From contig NZ_MTAW01000045.1 in NCBI RefSeq assembly GCF_002154725.1, positions 30,259 through 94,258 on the forward strand: a DNA stretch of 64,000 bases. Reading direction: 5' to 3'. Shown here one piece after another: positions 25,014 through 34,658 of this stretch; position 1 is the stretch's first letter; each line of letters begins with the position of its first letter. A program made the position numbers and the translations under genes. The notes under the pieces are model-generated. The model ran no database searches and was not told the origin of the DNA. It worked only from the letters and a program-made list of their open reading frames with translations. This DNA comes from Nostoc sp. 106C (GTDB lineage Bacteria; Cyanobacteriota; Cyanobacteriia; Cyanobacteriales; Nostocaceae).

Positions 25014-26483
25014 TCATATATTCCAATCGCGGCGGAACTGGAAGAAACTTTCCAGAAATTCTTGCCAAGCAATGTTGCTATTTAACTTTTGCTTGTGCCA
25101 CTCTCTTACACATTGTTCTAAAATTTCTGAAAAACTAGGATAGACAGGCGATAAGTTTTCTAGCTGCTGAATTTTAATGTTTTGGGACATTGCCAAAGCA
25201 ATCAAATTAATTAACTCCCCAGATGCTGCGCCAAATATCTCGGCTCCTAAAATTTCGCCATTGCGTAACAAAATTAATTTACAAATACCTGTATTTTCAC
25301 TGCGAATTTGGGCGGCTGCTACTGTTTTAAAATACTGCTTTACTACTATAATTTCTTGATGATTGTATCGGCGTTTTGCCTTTTTCTCTGTGAGACCTAC
25401 TTGCCCTAACATTGGCTGAGAAAATATCGCTAAAGGAATGCACCGATAATTAACTCGTAACCTCGGAAAAAATAGGGCATTGTTTAACGCTATTCTCGCT
25501 TCATAATTAGCGACGTTGGTAAAGTCATAGCCACCAATAACGTCACCACAAGCATAAATACGAGGATTGGTGGTTTGTAGTTTATGATTCACTACTAGAT
25601 GACGCCGATACCATTTCACGTCTACTGCTGCTAAATTTAAAGATTCAACGTTAGGCCGCTGTCCAGTTGCCACTAAAATTTCATCAGTTTCAATGGCTTT
25701 ATCTCCTGCTTGAATCCACTTTTTATCTTCAATTCGCATGACCTGAGTTACTGGTGTTTGCGTGATAACACGCACACCTTCTATCTCCAACTGTGCTTGA
25801 AGTAACTGGGATATTTCAGGATCAATATCAGCCAAAATCTGGGAACGCTTAACGACGAGTGTCACATCGCAACCTAACCGCGCCAAGGTTTGAGCTATTT
25901 CAATGCTTTGAGGGACACCACCAAGAATCACCCAATTTTTAGGTAGTGTTGGCATGGATTTGCCCCGCCCGTACAGGAATTGCCAAATGTTAGATAGGGT
26001 AAGGTAGCCAGTGGCTGACAATCCATCAATCTCTGGAATTGCTGGACGTGAACCACTGGCTAGCAAATAGGTACGGGACTTAAGTAAACGTTCGCTAACG
26101 GCAAATGCTAGATGGGGCGAAGATTGAAATTGACCATTGTCAAAAATGACATCCACTCCTAAGGCGGCTAGGTTAGCGGCAGAATGCTGTGCTTCCACAT
26201 TGGAGACAACGCCTTGAGCATATAGCATCGCCTCTGGCAATACCACAGATATTGGTGATTTTTCTGGATTATCAACCTGTGAGGGATGAATACTCAGACC
26301 AACTGCATCATGCAGATGGTGCGCTAGGTTGCCGATTTCGCTAATAGCGTGGTGATACAGAAACTCATAGTTAATTTTGGGTTCCACCAAGGCAACTTTA
26401 GCTCTAAGTTGAGTAGCCGCTAAGGCTGCGTAACGTCCAGCAAGACTGCCACCAATAATCACAATATCGTAGTCATTAGTCAT
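25014..26483 (-). CDS. FAD-dependent pyridine nucleotide oxidoreductase lacking the redox disulfide
   Basis: A 489-residue protein with the full architecture of the dihydrolipoamide dehydrogenase / mercuric reductase family. The FAD Rossmann motif is at residues 8-20 (VIIGGSLAGRYAA), the NAD(P) Rossmann motif at about 181-210 (WVILGGVPQSIEIAQTL), the second FAD motif is RIYACGDVIGGYDFTNVA, and there is a C-terminal dimer domain. The region that normally carries GGTCLNxGCIPSK reads INYEFLYHHAISEIGNL, with no Cys pair. The C-terminal HPT-SE motif reads PVYPSFSEIL, with Tyr replacing the catalytic His. It cannot be a standard disulfide reductase. It may be a quinone or other NAD(P)H dehydrogenase; substrate unknown. 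Its first codons lie in a TAATGAC heptamer repeat. Confidence 0.85.
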   Translation of the reverse strand: MTNDYDIVIIGGSLAGRYAALAATQLRAKVALVEPKINYEFLYHHAISEIGNLAHHLHDAVGLSIHPSQVDNPEKSPISVVLPEAMLYAQGVVSNVEAQHSAANLAALGVDVIFDNGQFQSSPHLAFAVSERLLKSRTYLLASGSRPAIPEIDGLSATGYLTLSNIWQFLYGRGKSMPTLPKNWVILGGVPQSIEIAQTLARLGCDVTLVVKRSQILADIDPEISQLLQAQLEIEGVRVITQTPVTQVMRIEDKKWIQAGDKAIETDEILVATGQRPNVESLNLAAVDVKWYRRHLVVNHKLQTTNPRIYACGDVIGGYDFTNVANYEARIALNNALFFPRLRVNYRCIPLAIFSQPMLGQVGLTEKKAKRRYNHQEIIVVKQYFKTVAAAQIRSENTGICKLILLRNGEILGAEIFGAASGELINLIALAMSQNIKIQQLENLSPVYPSFSEILEQCVREWHKQKLNSNIAWQEFLESFFQFRRDWNI

Positions 26484-26608
26484 TATTTACTTAGTCATTG
26501 GTCATTACTTATTAGTCATTAAGTTATTAGTTAGTGGCCAATTGAAATCAAAAATAACTGGCCACTAACAACTGACACAGAACTCAGCACTCATCACTCA
26601 GCACTTAT
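26481..26608. repeat. Heptamer-type short repeats between oxidoreductase and cobD
   Basis: Irregular TTAGTCATT units (26481-26530) overlap the oxidoreductase start codon. CACTCA/CAGCACT units (26573-26608) then approach the cobD stop. These are Nostocales-type short repeats with no coding role. Confidence 0.6.
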
Positions 26609-27667
26609 CACTGAGTGTAACGCTGTGAGTAAGCGTTGGTTATCGACTTGAGTACGTACAGCAACCCGGAAAAAGCGATCGCCTAGTTCTTTAAAACTCA
26701 GGCAATCGCGAATTAAAATTTGGTGATCCTTTAGTAACTGCTGCTGCAACTGCAAAATAGACTGTTTTGACTCTATCAGTAAAAAATTAGCAGCGCTGTT
26801 TTTTGGTTTTAATCCTGGAATTGCAGCCAACCCCTGAAGGAGTTGAGTTCTTGCAGATGGTAGCCATAACCAGGTTTGCTCTTGAAATTCCTTATCCTGG
26901 ATTGCAGCAATCGCCGCCGCCGCCGCCAACGTATTGACAGGCCAGGGGTCACGCCATAACTGCCACCTAGATAGGCGGTCGGGATGAGCGATCGCATATC
27001 CCAGCCTCAGCCCAGGCAGACTGTAAAATTTTGTGAGCGATCGCAACACTACTAAATTGTCATATTCCTGTACCAGCGCAATCAGACTTTGTTCCTCATC
27101 GGGAGGCAAAAAGTCCATAAACGCTTCATCTACCACTACCAAGGCAAACTGCTCCAGGTAGGGGAGAATTGATTCCCGTAAACAAAGCTTTCCTGTTGGG
27201 TTATGAGGGTTGTTCAGCAAAAGTCCAATGTCTTTGAGGTTTTCTGCTTTGTCAACGATTAATGACAAATCACCTTCAAATCCCAAATCAACAGGAAACT
27301 CCAGTAATTGAGCGTTATACGCCGCGAGAGTCCGGTAGTAGTCGCCAAACGCTGGAGTCATTACAACTGTTGCGGCTAATTGCGCTAATTCTCGACCAAC
27401 TAAAGTAAGTAATTCTGCTGAGCCATTGCCCGGCAGAATCCACTCAGACGGCAGTTGATGGAAGTGACTGAGAGCGAACCTCAGTTCACTGTAATTAGGA
27501 TCTGGATAGTGCCTAAGATTACCAATTTGGGATTGAATAGCTGCGATCGCGCTATTTGGCGGTCCCAATGGGCTAATACTGGCAGAAAAATCCAGAATAG
27601 CAGCAGGGGGACAGCCAGCTAGTGCTGCTGCCCAAGCTAAATTGCCCCCATGTGCTCTTTGCCGCAT
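26594..27667 (-). CDS. cobD: Threonine-phosphate decarboxylase CobD (PLP aminotransferase fold)
   Basis: A fold-type I PLP enzyme of 357 residues from the ATG at 27667 (an extra TTG codon precedes it). The N terminus MRQRAHGGNLAWAAALAG is typical of CobD, which makes (R)-1-amino-2-propanol phosphate for the cobalamin nucleotide loop. Further motifs are LDFSASISPLGPP, LPGNGSAELL, LLLNNPHNPTGKLC with the conserved Asn, VVVDEAFMDF, and LRSLTKFYSLPGLRLGYA with the PLP Lys. The close alternative is histidinol-phosphate aminotransferase; the HGGN start and SxSxSPLGPP favour CobD. It is downstream of the HU gene on the same strand (26-base gap), perhaps by read-through. Confidence 0.82.
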   Translation of the reverse strand: MRQRAHGGNLAWAAALAGCPPAAILDFSASISPLGPPNSAIAAIQSQIGNLRHYPDPNYSELRFALSHFHQLPSEWILPGNGSAELLTLVGRELAQLAATVVMTPAFGDYYRTLAAYNAQLLEFPVDLGFEGDLSLIVDKAENLKDIGLLLNNPHNPTGKLCLRESILPYLEQFALVVVDEAFMDFLPPDEEQSLIALVQEYDNLVVLRSLTKFYSLPGLRLGYAIAHPDRLSRWQLWRDPWPVNTLAAAAAIAAIQDKEFQEQTWLWLPSARTQLLQGLAAIPGLKPKNSAANFLLIESKQSILQLQQQLLKDHQILIRDCLSFKELGDRFFRVAVRTQVDNQRLLTALHSVISAE

Positions 27668-27693
27668 CAAAAAAAGGTTCCTAGAGGCAGAAC

Positions 27694-27978
27694 CTATGAT
27701 TTTGGGGGTGCAACCTTTTCTCTAAACAACTTCCCAGCAGAGAAAGCAGGAACCTTGGTAGCAGGAATTTCCATCTTTTCATTGGTTTTGGGGTTACGAC
27801 CTTCACGAGCTTTACGTTCCCGTGATTCAAACGAACCAAATCCTACCAGCGTTACCTTATCGCCAGAGGAGACAGCTTCAATGATCGTTTCTAAAGCAGC
27901 AGTTAGAACTGCGTCTGCTTGCTTTTTGGTAACACTAGCCTTTTCAGCTACAGCATCAACCAATTCACCTTTGTTCAT
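27694..27978 (-). CDS. HU family DNA-binding protein
   Basis: From the ATG at 27978 (AAGGAG seven bases upstream) the protein has 94 residues, the normal HU length; the longer open frame to 28083 is leader. MNKGELVDAVAEKASVTKKQ, the core TLVGFGSFESRERKAREGRNP and the arm region with KVPAFSAGKLFREKV are classic HU. It is a nucleoid-associated protein that bends DNA. The strong ribosome binding site and long leader fit an abundant protein. Confidence 0.96.
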   Translation of the reverse strand: MNKGELVDAVAEKASVTKKQADAVLTAALETIIEAVSSGDKVTLVGFGSFESRERKAREGRNPKTNEKMEIPATKVPAFSAGKLFREKVAPPKS

Positions 27979-28427
27979 GTCAAACTCCTTGAGGTTTACT
28001 TGAGATTCGCTACAGATGCACCCTGATGCATCCTTACGGAAATCTCTGTTTGTAGGAATACAAAAGTCATCCTTTGGGAGCATTTTTACTCAAAATGGCT
28101 GCAAATCCCATCGGCTCGACTTTTCAATGAATCATTCTAAGGTGTTGTAGCCTGATGTGGATATATGAAACCATTAATTTATATAGATTTCAGGATTTTT
28201 TGTGTTTTAGGGGTGATTGTTTCCCTCGAAACCACCCCATTAGTAGGAAAAAATACTTAGTAAAAACCCTTGTTGTGGGGGGAACAGGGGGGTTTGAGGA
28301 AGGGAGCAAAGAGCAGGGGGAGTAGGGAAAGATTAGGGGGATGAGGGGCACAAGGGAGATAAGGAAGAAGTTTTGTCTTGTATTTCCCTTCTGCCTCCTG
28401 CCTTCTGCCCTCTGCCTTTGCAATTTT

Positions 28428-28922
28428 TTACTTACAACCTAAAGACTCGCGAGTATCCACACCAGTTTTAGGATTAACGCCGCTGGCTTGAGCGCAAAGT
28501 TTCTTAACCTGTGGCCCATCTAAGACTGCATTTGTAAAGTCTGCACCTGTGATGTCAACATCATCAAAAGTGGAACGTAACATCATTGCATCTGTTAAAA
28601 TTGCACCGCTTAAATCAGCACCCCTAAACTTTGCCAAATAGGCGATACCATTACTAAAATCGGCACCATGCAGATTGACTCCCTGCAAAACTGTACCGTT
28701 AAACACGCCGCCACGTAAGTCAGCATTGGTAAAGTTAGCGTTATCTAAATTGACGTTGGTAAACTCAGTCCCAATGAGATTTTGACCAGAGTAATCCTTA
28801 CCTTTGAGTTCGTCGCCAGCAGAACGGGTAATACTAGAAGAACTTGCAGCTTGCGCTGATAGGGGAAACAAAAAAAGAACCATAGCTAAGACAAAGCTAG
28901 CTAGTAGTTGCCAATATTTCAT
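28428..28922 (-). CDS. Exported pentapeptide-repeat protein (thylakoid lumen type)
   Basis: A 164-residue protein. Residues 1-25 are a signal peptide ending SAQAA. Pentapeptide repeats fill about 42-140 (LKGKDYSGQNLIGTEFTNVN, then NFTNADLRGG, AKFRGADLSGAIL), forming a right-handed beta-helix. The tail has two Cys (KKLCAQ and ESLGCK) that could form a disulfide in an oxidising compartment. The size and layout resemble the small lumenal pentapeptide proteins of cyanobacteria and chloroplasts. Molecular role unknown. It is divergent from gcvT. Confidence 0.85.
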   Translation of the reverse strand: MKYWQLLASFVLAMVLFLFPLSAQAASSSSITRSAGDELKGKDYSGQNLIGTEFTNVNLDNANFTNADLRGGVFNGTVLQGVNLHGADFSNGIAYLAKFRGADLSGAILTDAMMLRSTFDDVDITGADFTNAVLDGPQVKKLCAQASGVNPKTGVDTRESLGCK

Positions 28923-28980
28923 AATTTTTGCTTAATAAATCTCAACACTTGTGCCATTAATTATTAAACCTCACTGCACT

Positions 28981-29016
28981 GAAGGATGAAGTATGAAATT
29001 TTTAGCCTTCATCCTT
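28981..29016 (+). terminator. Hairpin with T run in the gcvT leader
   Basis: AAGGATGAAG (28982-28991) pairs with CTTCATCCTT (29007-29016) followed by TTCT. It is a rho-independent-type structure 61 bases upstream of the gcvT start, between divergent genes. It could be a leader attenuator or the relic of another transcript end. Confidence 0.4.
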
Positions 29017-29076
29017 TTCTAGCCATCTCGTAGGATAGATAAATGTTAAAGTGCGATCGCAAAAGCAAAAATAGCT

Positions 29077-30216
29077 GTGGCTAATCAAGAATCAGAAATC
29101 GCCCAATCTTTGGCGCGGACTCCTTTATATCAATTGGGTGTGGAACTCAGAGCACGCCTCACTAGCTTTGGTGGTTGGGAAATGCCAGTGCAGTTTAGTG
29201 GCATTAGCCGCGAACATGAAGCTGTAAGAAATGCAGCAGGAATGTTCGATATTTCCCACATGGGTAAATTTACTCTCCAAGGTCAAAACCTGATTTCTCA
29301 ACTTCAGGTTTTAGTTCCCTCAGACTTAAACCGCTTAAAACCTGGTCAAGCGCAATACACAGTATTGCTAAATCCTCAGGGCGGAATTATTGACGACATT
29401 ATTGTTTATTACCAAGGTGAAGACTCCACTGGGAAACAAAAGGCAGCGATTATTGTCAATGCGGCAACTACAGGTAAAGATAAAGCTTGGCTATTGCAAT
29501 ACCTTGACCTGAATGCAGTGGAATTTCAAGACATATCACCAGACAAAGTTTTAATTGCTGTACAAGGGCCAAAAGCCATTAACTATCTCCAGCCTTTTGT
29601 AGAAGCAGATTTAAGCCCAATTAAAGCCTTTGGTCATCTCCAAGCACCAATACTAGGAAAAACAGGCTTCCTCGCCCGTACAGGTTACACCGGCGAAGAT
29701 GGATTTGAAGTCATGGTCGATCCAGAAGTGGGCAGAGAATTGTGGCAACGTCTTTATGATGCTGGTGTGGTTCCCTGCGGTCTAGGTGCTAGAGATACCC
29801 TGAGGCTAGAAGCAGCAATGGCACTTTACGGGCAAGATATCGATGACAGCACCACCCCCTTAGAAGCCGGTTTGGGATGGCTAGTTCACTTAGATACCAA
29901 AGGCGATTTTATTGGTCGTGCAGTTTTGGAACAGCAAAAAGCAGCCGGATTGCAGCGTCGGTTGATAGGTTTACAAATGCCAGGCAGGAATATCGCCCGT
30001 CATGGTTACCAAGTATTATCTTCAGGTAAAGTAGTAGGGGAAGTTACCAGCGGTACACTCTCACCTACCCTCGGTTATCCCATTGCCTTAGCTTACGTCC
30101 CTTCCCAGCTAGCTGCTGTCGGTCAGCAACTAGAAGTGGAAATTCGCGGTAAAGCTTACCCAACATCTGTGGTTAAAAGACCATTTTATCGTTCAAAAAA
30201 TCGCGTTACTAATTAA
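29077..30216 (+). CDS. gcvT: Glycine cleavage system T protein (aminomethyltransferase)
   Basis: A 379-residue protein starting at GTG. It transfers the methylene group from the aminomethyl-lipoyl arm of GcvH to tetrahydrofolate, releasing ammonia. The visible motifs are RTPLYQLGVELRARLTSFGGWEMPVQF, EHEAVRNAAGMFDISHMGKF, TGYTGEDGFEV and GLGARDTLRLEAAMALYGQD, the last with the catalytic region. The C-terminal barrel domain ends with LAYVP and KAYPTSVVKRPFY. It heads the gcvT-H-P cluster, in which genes are separated by 215 and 147 bases, so they may be separate transcripts. In cyanobacteria the system salvages photorespiratory glycine. Confidence 0.97.
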   Translation: MANQESEIAQSLARTPLYQLGVELRARLTSFGGWEMPVQFSGISREHEAVRNAAGMFDISHMGKFTLQGQNLISQLQVLVPSDLNRLKPGQAQYTVLLNPQGGIIDDIIVYYQGEDSTGKQKAAIIVNAATTGKDKAWLLQYLDLNAVEFQDISPDKVLIAVQGPKAINYLQPFVEADLSPIKAFGHLQAPILGKTGFLARTGYTGEDGFEVMVDPEVGRELWQRLYDAGVVPCGLGARDTLRLEAAMALYGQDIDDSTTPLEAGLGWLVHLDTKGDFIGRAVLEQQKAAGLQRRLIGLQMPGRNIARHGYQVLSSGKVVGEVTSGTLSPTLGYPIALAYVPSQLAAVGQQLEVEIRGKAYPTSVVKRPFYRSKNRVTN

Positions 30217-30431
30217 TAACTGCTAAGGTTTTTGAGGAATGATGTGTTGTGAGTGAATTAATCTACTAAATACATCGTTGAGAGCCTCCGTGTTTAAAGC
30301 TGGAGGGTGAAAACGAACCGCTAGAATCCTTCGTGCTTTAGCTGAAGAAGTGTCAAAGTATGATTAATTACCAAATATGCCTTGGATTAATCTTGAGGCA
30401 AATAATTTTTTGATGTGGAGAGGGAAATCAT
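30217..30431. other. gcvT-gcvH spacer with two small hairpins
   Basis: CCTCC-12 bases-GGAGG and CTTC-GTGCTTTAGCT-GAAG are consecutive small inverted repeats near 30282-30345. They may be mRNA processing or termination structures. No glycine-riboswitch-like sequence is seen. Confidence 0.35.
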
Positions 30432-30821
30432 ATGTCTTTTGAATATCCTCAGGATCTGAAATACCTGGATACTCATGAATACGTGCGCTTAGAAGGTGAA
30501 ATTGCTACCATTGGCATTACCGAGTTTGCCGTAGATCAATTAGGTGATGTTGTGTTCTTGGAATTGCCAGAAATTGGTGATGCTATTACCAAGGGAGATA
30601 CCTTTGGCTCGATTGAATCAGTAAAAGCCGTTGAAGACCTGAATTCGCCAGTTACTGGCACAGTTATCGAACGCAATGATGAATTGATTGAGTCTCCAGA
30701 ACAAGTCGCAGAAGACCCCTACGGCGAGGCGTGGTTTCTCAAAGTTCGCGTCAATGACCCTGATGAAATAATTGATGCCTTGAGTGCAGATGAATATCGC
30801 GCCCAGGTGGAAGGGGAGTAG
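30432..30821 (+). CDS. gcvH: Glycine cleavage system H protein
   Basis: A 129-residue lipoyl carrier that shuttles the aminomethyl group between GcvP, GcvT and the L protein. The lipoylated residue is K65 in [39 protein letters not shown] and the acidic C terminus fit the family length. GAGAGGGA is an excellent ribosome binding site before the ATG. Confidence 0.98.
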   Translation: MSFEYPQDLKYLDTHEYVRLEGEIATIGITEFAVDQLGDVVFLELPEIGDAITKGDTFGSIESVKAVEDLNSPVTGTVIERNDELIESPEQVAEDPYGEAWFLKVRVNDPDEIIDALSADEYRAQVEGE

Positions 30822-30896
30822 CAGGGAGTAGGGGATGGGGAAGGGGAAAAGGAGGACAAAGGAGATATAACTAATACATTTTGCCTATTGCCTTCT

Positions 30897-30922
30897 TACC
30901 CAATACCCAATGCCCAATACCT
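30897..30922. repeat. CCCAATR heptamer repeat upstream of gcvP
   Basis: Three to four units of CCCAATA/CCCAATG in the gcvH-gcvP gap. The same repeat type forms the apparent N terminus of the frame at 45155. Confidence 0.7.
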
Positions 30923-30968
30923 TATATTTATTGCAAAATATTAAATAGTTCCATTGGGAGAGCAATTT

Positions 30969-33908
30969 GTGGTAAAAGCCCCTATTCTTAAGTTTAGCGA
31001 TCGCCAAGTGCTGGGTGAAAAGAAGCAAAATTTAAATAATTTTATACAAAGGCATATTGGGCCTAACTCTGATGACATCCAGCAAATGCTTGGGGTCTTA
31101 GGTCTTTCTAGCCTTGATACCCTGATCGACAAAACAGTACCTCAGACAATTCGGTTTAAAGGATCACTAAAATTACCAGATGCACAAACTGAGTATGCCG
31201 CACTGGGCCAATTAAAAAAAATTGCTGAGAAAAATCAGGTTTTCCGATCCTTCATAGGTATGGGATATTACGATTGCATCACGCCACCTGTGATCCAACG
31301 GAATATCCTAGAAAACCCCGGTTGGTATACTGCTTACACCCCCTATCAGCCAGAAATTGCTCAAGGACGCTTGGAAGCGCTGCTTAATTTCCAGACCCTA
31401 ATTATTGACTTAACAGGTTTGGAAATCGCTAATGCTTCATTACTTGATGAAGCCACAGCAGCAGCAGAAGCAATGAGTTTGAGCTACGGTGTTTGCAAAA
31501 ATAAAGCAAATGCCTATTTTGTCTCTCGTGATTGCCATCCCCAAACCATTGATGTCCTGCAAACACGGGCTAAACCTCTGGGAATTGAGATTATTATTGG
31601 CGATCATCAAAGCTTTGATTTTACTCAGCCGATTTTTGGGGCAATTTTGCAATACCCTGCCAGTGACGGCACTATTTACAACTACCGCGCTTTTATAGAA
31701 AAAGCCCATGCTGAGGGTGCATTGGTGACGGTAGCGGCAGACCCTTTAAGCTTAACTTTACTGACACCTCCTGGTGAATTTGGTGCTGATATTGCTATTG
31801 GCAGTACTCAGCGCTTCGGGATTCCCTTGGGATTTGGGGGGCCTCATGCAGCATATTTTGCTACGAAAGAAGAGTATAAGCGGCAAGTTCCAGGGCGAAT
31901 TGTCGGTGTATCAAAAGATGCTCAGGGTAAGCCTGCATTGCGCCTGGCCTTACAAACCCGCGAACAACACATCCGTCGAGAAAAAGCCACAAGTAATATT
32001 TGCACTGCACAGGTACTGTTGGCTGTGATGGCGAGTATGTACGCGGTTTATCACGGCCCAGATGGACTCAAGAATATTGCCGAGAATATCCATCAGCTAA
32101 CTTTAATGTTGGCAGCAGGATTAAAGCGTCTGGGTTACAGCATCAGTTCTGAACCTTTCTTTGATACGTTGCGGATAGAGTTGGGAACACACAACCTAGA
32201 AACAATTCTTGAAGGTTGCCAAGCACGAAATGTTAATTTACGAATTTTTGATGAAACTGCCGTTGGTATCTCATTAGATGAGACAACCACAGTAGATGAT
32301 GTTGTAGAACTTTGGCAGATTTTTGCGGGTTCCGATCCCCTTTATTTCAGTTTTCAAGAAATTGGAGACTTGATTGCAGCACAGCGCCAATCACCATTAC
32401 AAAACTCAACCTTTGCCCGTACCAGCAGTTACCTCACTCATCCCGTCTTTAACCGCTATCACTCAGAAACCGAGTTACTACGTTATCTGCACAAGCTAGA
32501 AACTAAGGACTTGTCTTTAACTACATCGATGATTCCTTTGGGATCTTGCACGATGAAGTTGAATGCTACAGCGGAGATGATACCAGTCACCTGGGAGGAA
32601 TTTGGCAAGATTCATCCATTTGCGCCTTCATCCCAAACGCTGGGTTATCAAATCTTGTTCCAGCAACTTGAGGCATGGTTAGCGGAAATTACTGGGTTTG
32701 CGGGCATTTCCCTACAACCGAATGCTGGTTCTCAAGGTGAATACGCCGGACTTTTGGTGATTCATCAGTATCACGAAAGTCGTGGAGAAGCACACCGCAA
32801 CGTCTGTTTGATTCCTACCTCAGCACATGGAACCAACCCAGCTAGTGCGGTGATGTGCGGCATGAAGGTTGTAGCAGTTGCTTGTGATTCCCAAGGTAAT
32901 GTTGACCTCGATGACCTCAAAGCAAAGGCAGAAAAACATAGTCATGAACTCGCTGCCTTGATGGTGACATATCCCTCAACTCATGGTGTCTTCGAGGAAG
33001 CAATCCAAGAAATCTGTGCTGTAGTTCATGAACACGGTGGACAGGTTTACATGGATGGGGCGAATATGAACGCCCAAGTCGGGATTTGCCGTCCCGGAGA
33101 TATTGGCGCAGATGTTTGCCACTTAAACCTACACAAAACCTTCTGTATCCCTCATGGTGGCGGTGGCCCTGGTATGGGGCCAATTGGCGTAGCTTCTCAT
33201 CTTGTACCATTTCTGCCTGGACATCCTGTTGTCTCCATCAATAAATCAACTCAGCACTCCCACATTGGCGCGGTAGCCGCTGCACCTTGGGGTAGTGCCA
33301 GCATCTTGGTAATTTCTTGGATGTACATTGCCATGATGGGTGCAGCTGGTTTGACAGAAGCAACTAAAGTGGCAATCTTGAATGCCAACTATATCGCCAA
33401 GCGACTTGAGCAATATTATCCCGTTTTGTATCAAGGGAAAAATGGTCTGGTTGCCCATGAATGCATTTTAGATCTGCGATCGCTCAAAAAATCTGCGGGT
33501 ATCGAAATTGATGATGTTGCCAAGCGGCTGATAGACTACGGCTTCCACGCGCCAACTGTCTCTTGGCCTGTAGCAGGTACAATCATGGTAGAACCAACAG
33601 AAAGCGAATCTAAAGAAGAATTAGATCGTTTCTGTGAAACTTTGATTGCGATTCGCCAAGAAATTGCCGAAATTGAATCAGGTAAGGTGGATGCACAAGA
33701 TAATGTCTTGAAAAATGCACCCCACACTGCCGAAAGCCTGATCACTGGAGAATGGCATCATCCATATTCTCGTGAACAAGCTGCCTACCCTGCACCTTGG
33801 ACTCGCGAACATAAATTCTGGCCTGCTGTTGGTCGTATTGATGCTGCTTTTGGTGACAGAAATTTTGTTTGTTCTTGTCTGCCAATGGAGGCTTATTCAC
33901 AGCAATAG
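30969..33908 (+). CDS. gcvP: Glycine dehydrogenase (decarboxylating), P protein
   Basis: A 979-residue PLP enzyme that decarboxylates glycine and loads the aminomethyl group onto GcvH. Start chosen at the GTG 30969 because GGGAGAG lies six bases upstream; the TTG at 30954 overlaps that site. The N-terminal half has [17 protein letters not shown] and [20 protein letters not shown]. The C-terminal half has [18 protein letters not shown], and [20 protein letters not shown] with PLP Lys723. It is the single-chain (fused P1-P2) form usual in cyanobacteria. Third gene of the cluster; it ends at a strong terminator. The L protein is not in this window. Confidence 0.97.
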   Translation: MVKAPILKFSDRQVLGEKKQNLNNFIQRHIGPNSDDIQQMLGVLGLSSLDTLIDKTVPQTIRFKGSLKLPDAQTEYAALGQLKKIAEKNQVFRSFIGMGYYDCITPPVIQRNILENPGWYTAYTPYQPEIAQGRLEALLNFQTLIIDLTGLEIANASLLDEATAAAEAMSLSYGVCKNKANAYFVSRDCHPQTIDVLQTRAKPLGIEIIIGDHQSFDFTQPIFGAILQYPASDGTIYNYRAFIEKAHAEGALVTVAADPLSLTLLTPPGEFGADIAIGSTQRFGIPLGFGGPHAAYFATKEEYKRQVPGRIVGVSKDAQGKPALRLALQTREQHIRREKATSNICTAQVLLAVMASMYAVYHGPDGLKNIAENIHQLTLMLAAGLKRLGYSISSEPFFDTLRIELGTHNLETILEGCQARNVNLRIFDETAVGISLDETTTVDDVVELWQIFAGSDPLYFSFQEIGDLIAAQRQSPLQNSTFARTSSYLTHPVFNRYHSETELLRYLHKLETKDLSLTTSMIPLGSCTMKLNATAEMIPVTWEEFGKIHPFAPSSQTLGYQILFQQLEAWLAEITGFAGISLQPNAGSQGEYAGLLVIHQYHESRGEAHRNVCLIPTSAHGTNPASAVMCGMKVVAVACDSQGNVDLDDLKAKAEKHSHELAALMVTYPSTHGVFEEAIQEICAVVHEHGGQVYMDGANMNAQVGICRPGDIGADVCHLNLHKTFCIPHGGGGPGMGPIGVASHLVPFLPGHPVVSINKSTQHSHIGAVAAAPWGSASILVISWMYIAMMGAAGLTEATKVAILNANYIAKRLEQYYPVLYQGKNGLVAHECILDLRSLKKSAGIEIDDVAKRLIDYGFHAPTVSWPVAGTIMVEPTESESKEELDRFCETLIAIRQEIAEIESGKVDAQDNVLKNAPHTAESLITGEWHHPYSREQAAYPAPWTREHKFWPAVGRIDAAFGDRNFVCSCLPMEAYSQQ

Positions 33909-33935
33909 GTATTGCTAAATAATATCTATTTAAAT

Positions 33936-33966
33936 ATCACGCAAAGACTTTGTGCTTTTGCGTGAT
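33936..33966 (+). terminator. gcvP terminator
   Basis: ATCACGCAAA (33936-33945) and TTTGCGTGAT (33957-33966) form a perfect 10-bp stem followed by TTTTA, 27 bases after the gcvP stop. Confidence 0.8.
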
Positions 33967-33969
33967 TTT

Positions 33970-34317
33970 ATACCAATTCAAATAATGTTTGCGACACATC
34001 AATATATTCTAGAGGTCACGGCAGTGCCCATTGGTGTCAACTTAAGCTCAACGCTTATCCCACATACGTTTTACCCCACCCCTTAATCCCCTCCCCCGAA
34101 GTTTGCTCAACGGGGGGGAACCCCCGCACGCAACTTCTCTCCGCAGGCGGGGAGGGGAAGTTTTGGCTTTAGACAAAACTGGGGTGGGGTGACGAGGATC
34201 GTAATGGTAGGTGAGTGAATACAAAATCACCTTATAACAAGGGTTTCACATTAAGTTGACACGTATGGACAGTGCCGTGCCCCTACAGTCTGTCGCATTC
34301 TTTTTTCAAATTGGTAT
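33970..34317. repeat. Palindromic element family B, 348-bp copy
   Basis: Long imperfect inverted arms of about 75 bases. The left begins ATACCAATTCAAATAATG; the right, read on the minus strand, begins ATACCAATTTGAAAAAAG. Both arms share GCGACA, CACGGCA and GTGTCAACTTAA in the same order. The interior holds a C-rich/G-rich palindrome (ACCCCACCCCTTAATCCCC with GGGGAGGGG and CTGGGGTGGGGT). No transposase; the short frame within is an artefact. It begins three bases after the gcvP terminator stem. Confidence 0.7.
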
Positions 34318-34389
34318 TATTTATTAGACTGCTTGCAAAAATTAAAATTAAGCTTCGCAAATGTTGGGTTTCCTTACTCAAACTACACC

Positions 34390-34569
34390 TTATTGTGCTA
34401 CCGTTTTTTGATCAGGTACTGTGGCTGATTCTAACAGCACGTATATGCAATTATCTTGTAAAGTAACCTTGGCAGTTATGCCTTGAGATTGCATTTGATA
34501 ACTAATGAGACTTGCGATCGCATCTGCATTGCCTTGTTTGGCGAGGTCAAGTACATTGGTTAACACCAT
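34390..34569 (-). CDS. Small protein or fragment, 59 aa
   Basis: ATG at 34569 opens MVLTNVLDLAKQGNADAIAS, continuing SLISYQMQSQGITAKVTLQD and ending VPDQKTVAQ before TAA. The pattern (QGNADAIASL, QGITAKV, then LLESATVP) matches a domain I remember from larger cyanobacterial proteins, where QG-P-AIA-LMN--LQP-GI-AKV precedes L-V-LEA--VP. Here it is cut to one unit, so it may be a truncated gene next to the palindromic element or a genuine stand-alone domain. GCGATCGC is in frame. No strong ribosome binding site seen. Confidence 0.5.
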   Translation of the reverse strand: MVLTNVLDLAKQGNADAIASLISYQMQSQGITAKVTLQDNCIYVLLESATVPDQKTVAQ

Positions 34570-34658
34570 ATTTACCGTAAAATATGTCTTCTATATCAAC
34601 TTATTTAATATCTTTCCCATTTCTAGAATAAAAACGATCAGTTTCAAAATGCTACTGT

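Noticed and set aside
28190..28423. 77-codon minus-strand frame
   Set aside because: Encoded by CTTCTGCC-type and GGGGA-type low-complexity repeats; the peptide is repetitive Pro/Ser/Leu and starts inside a repeat.
28923..30431. Glycine riboswitch for the gcv genes
   Set aside because: I looked for the paired conserved aptamer cores upstream of gcvT and gcvH and saw only simple hairpins.
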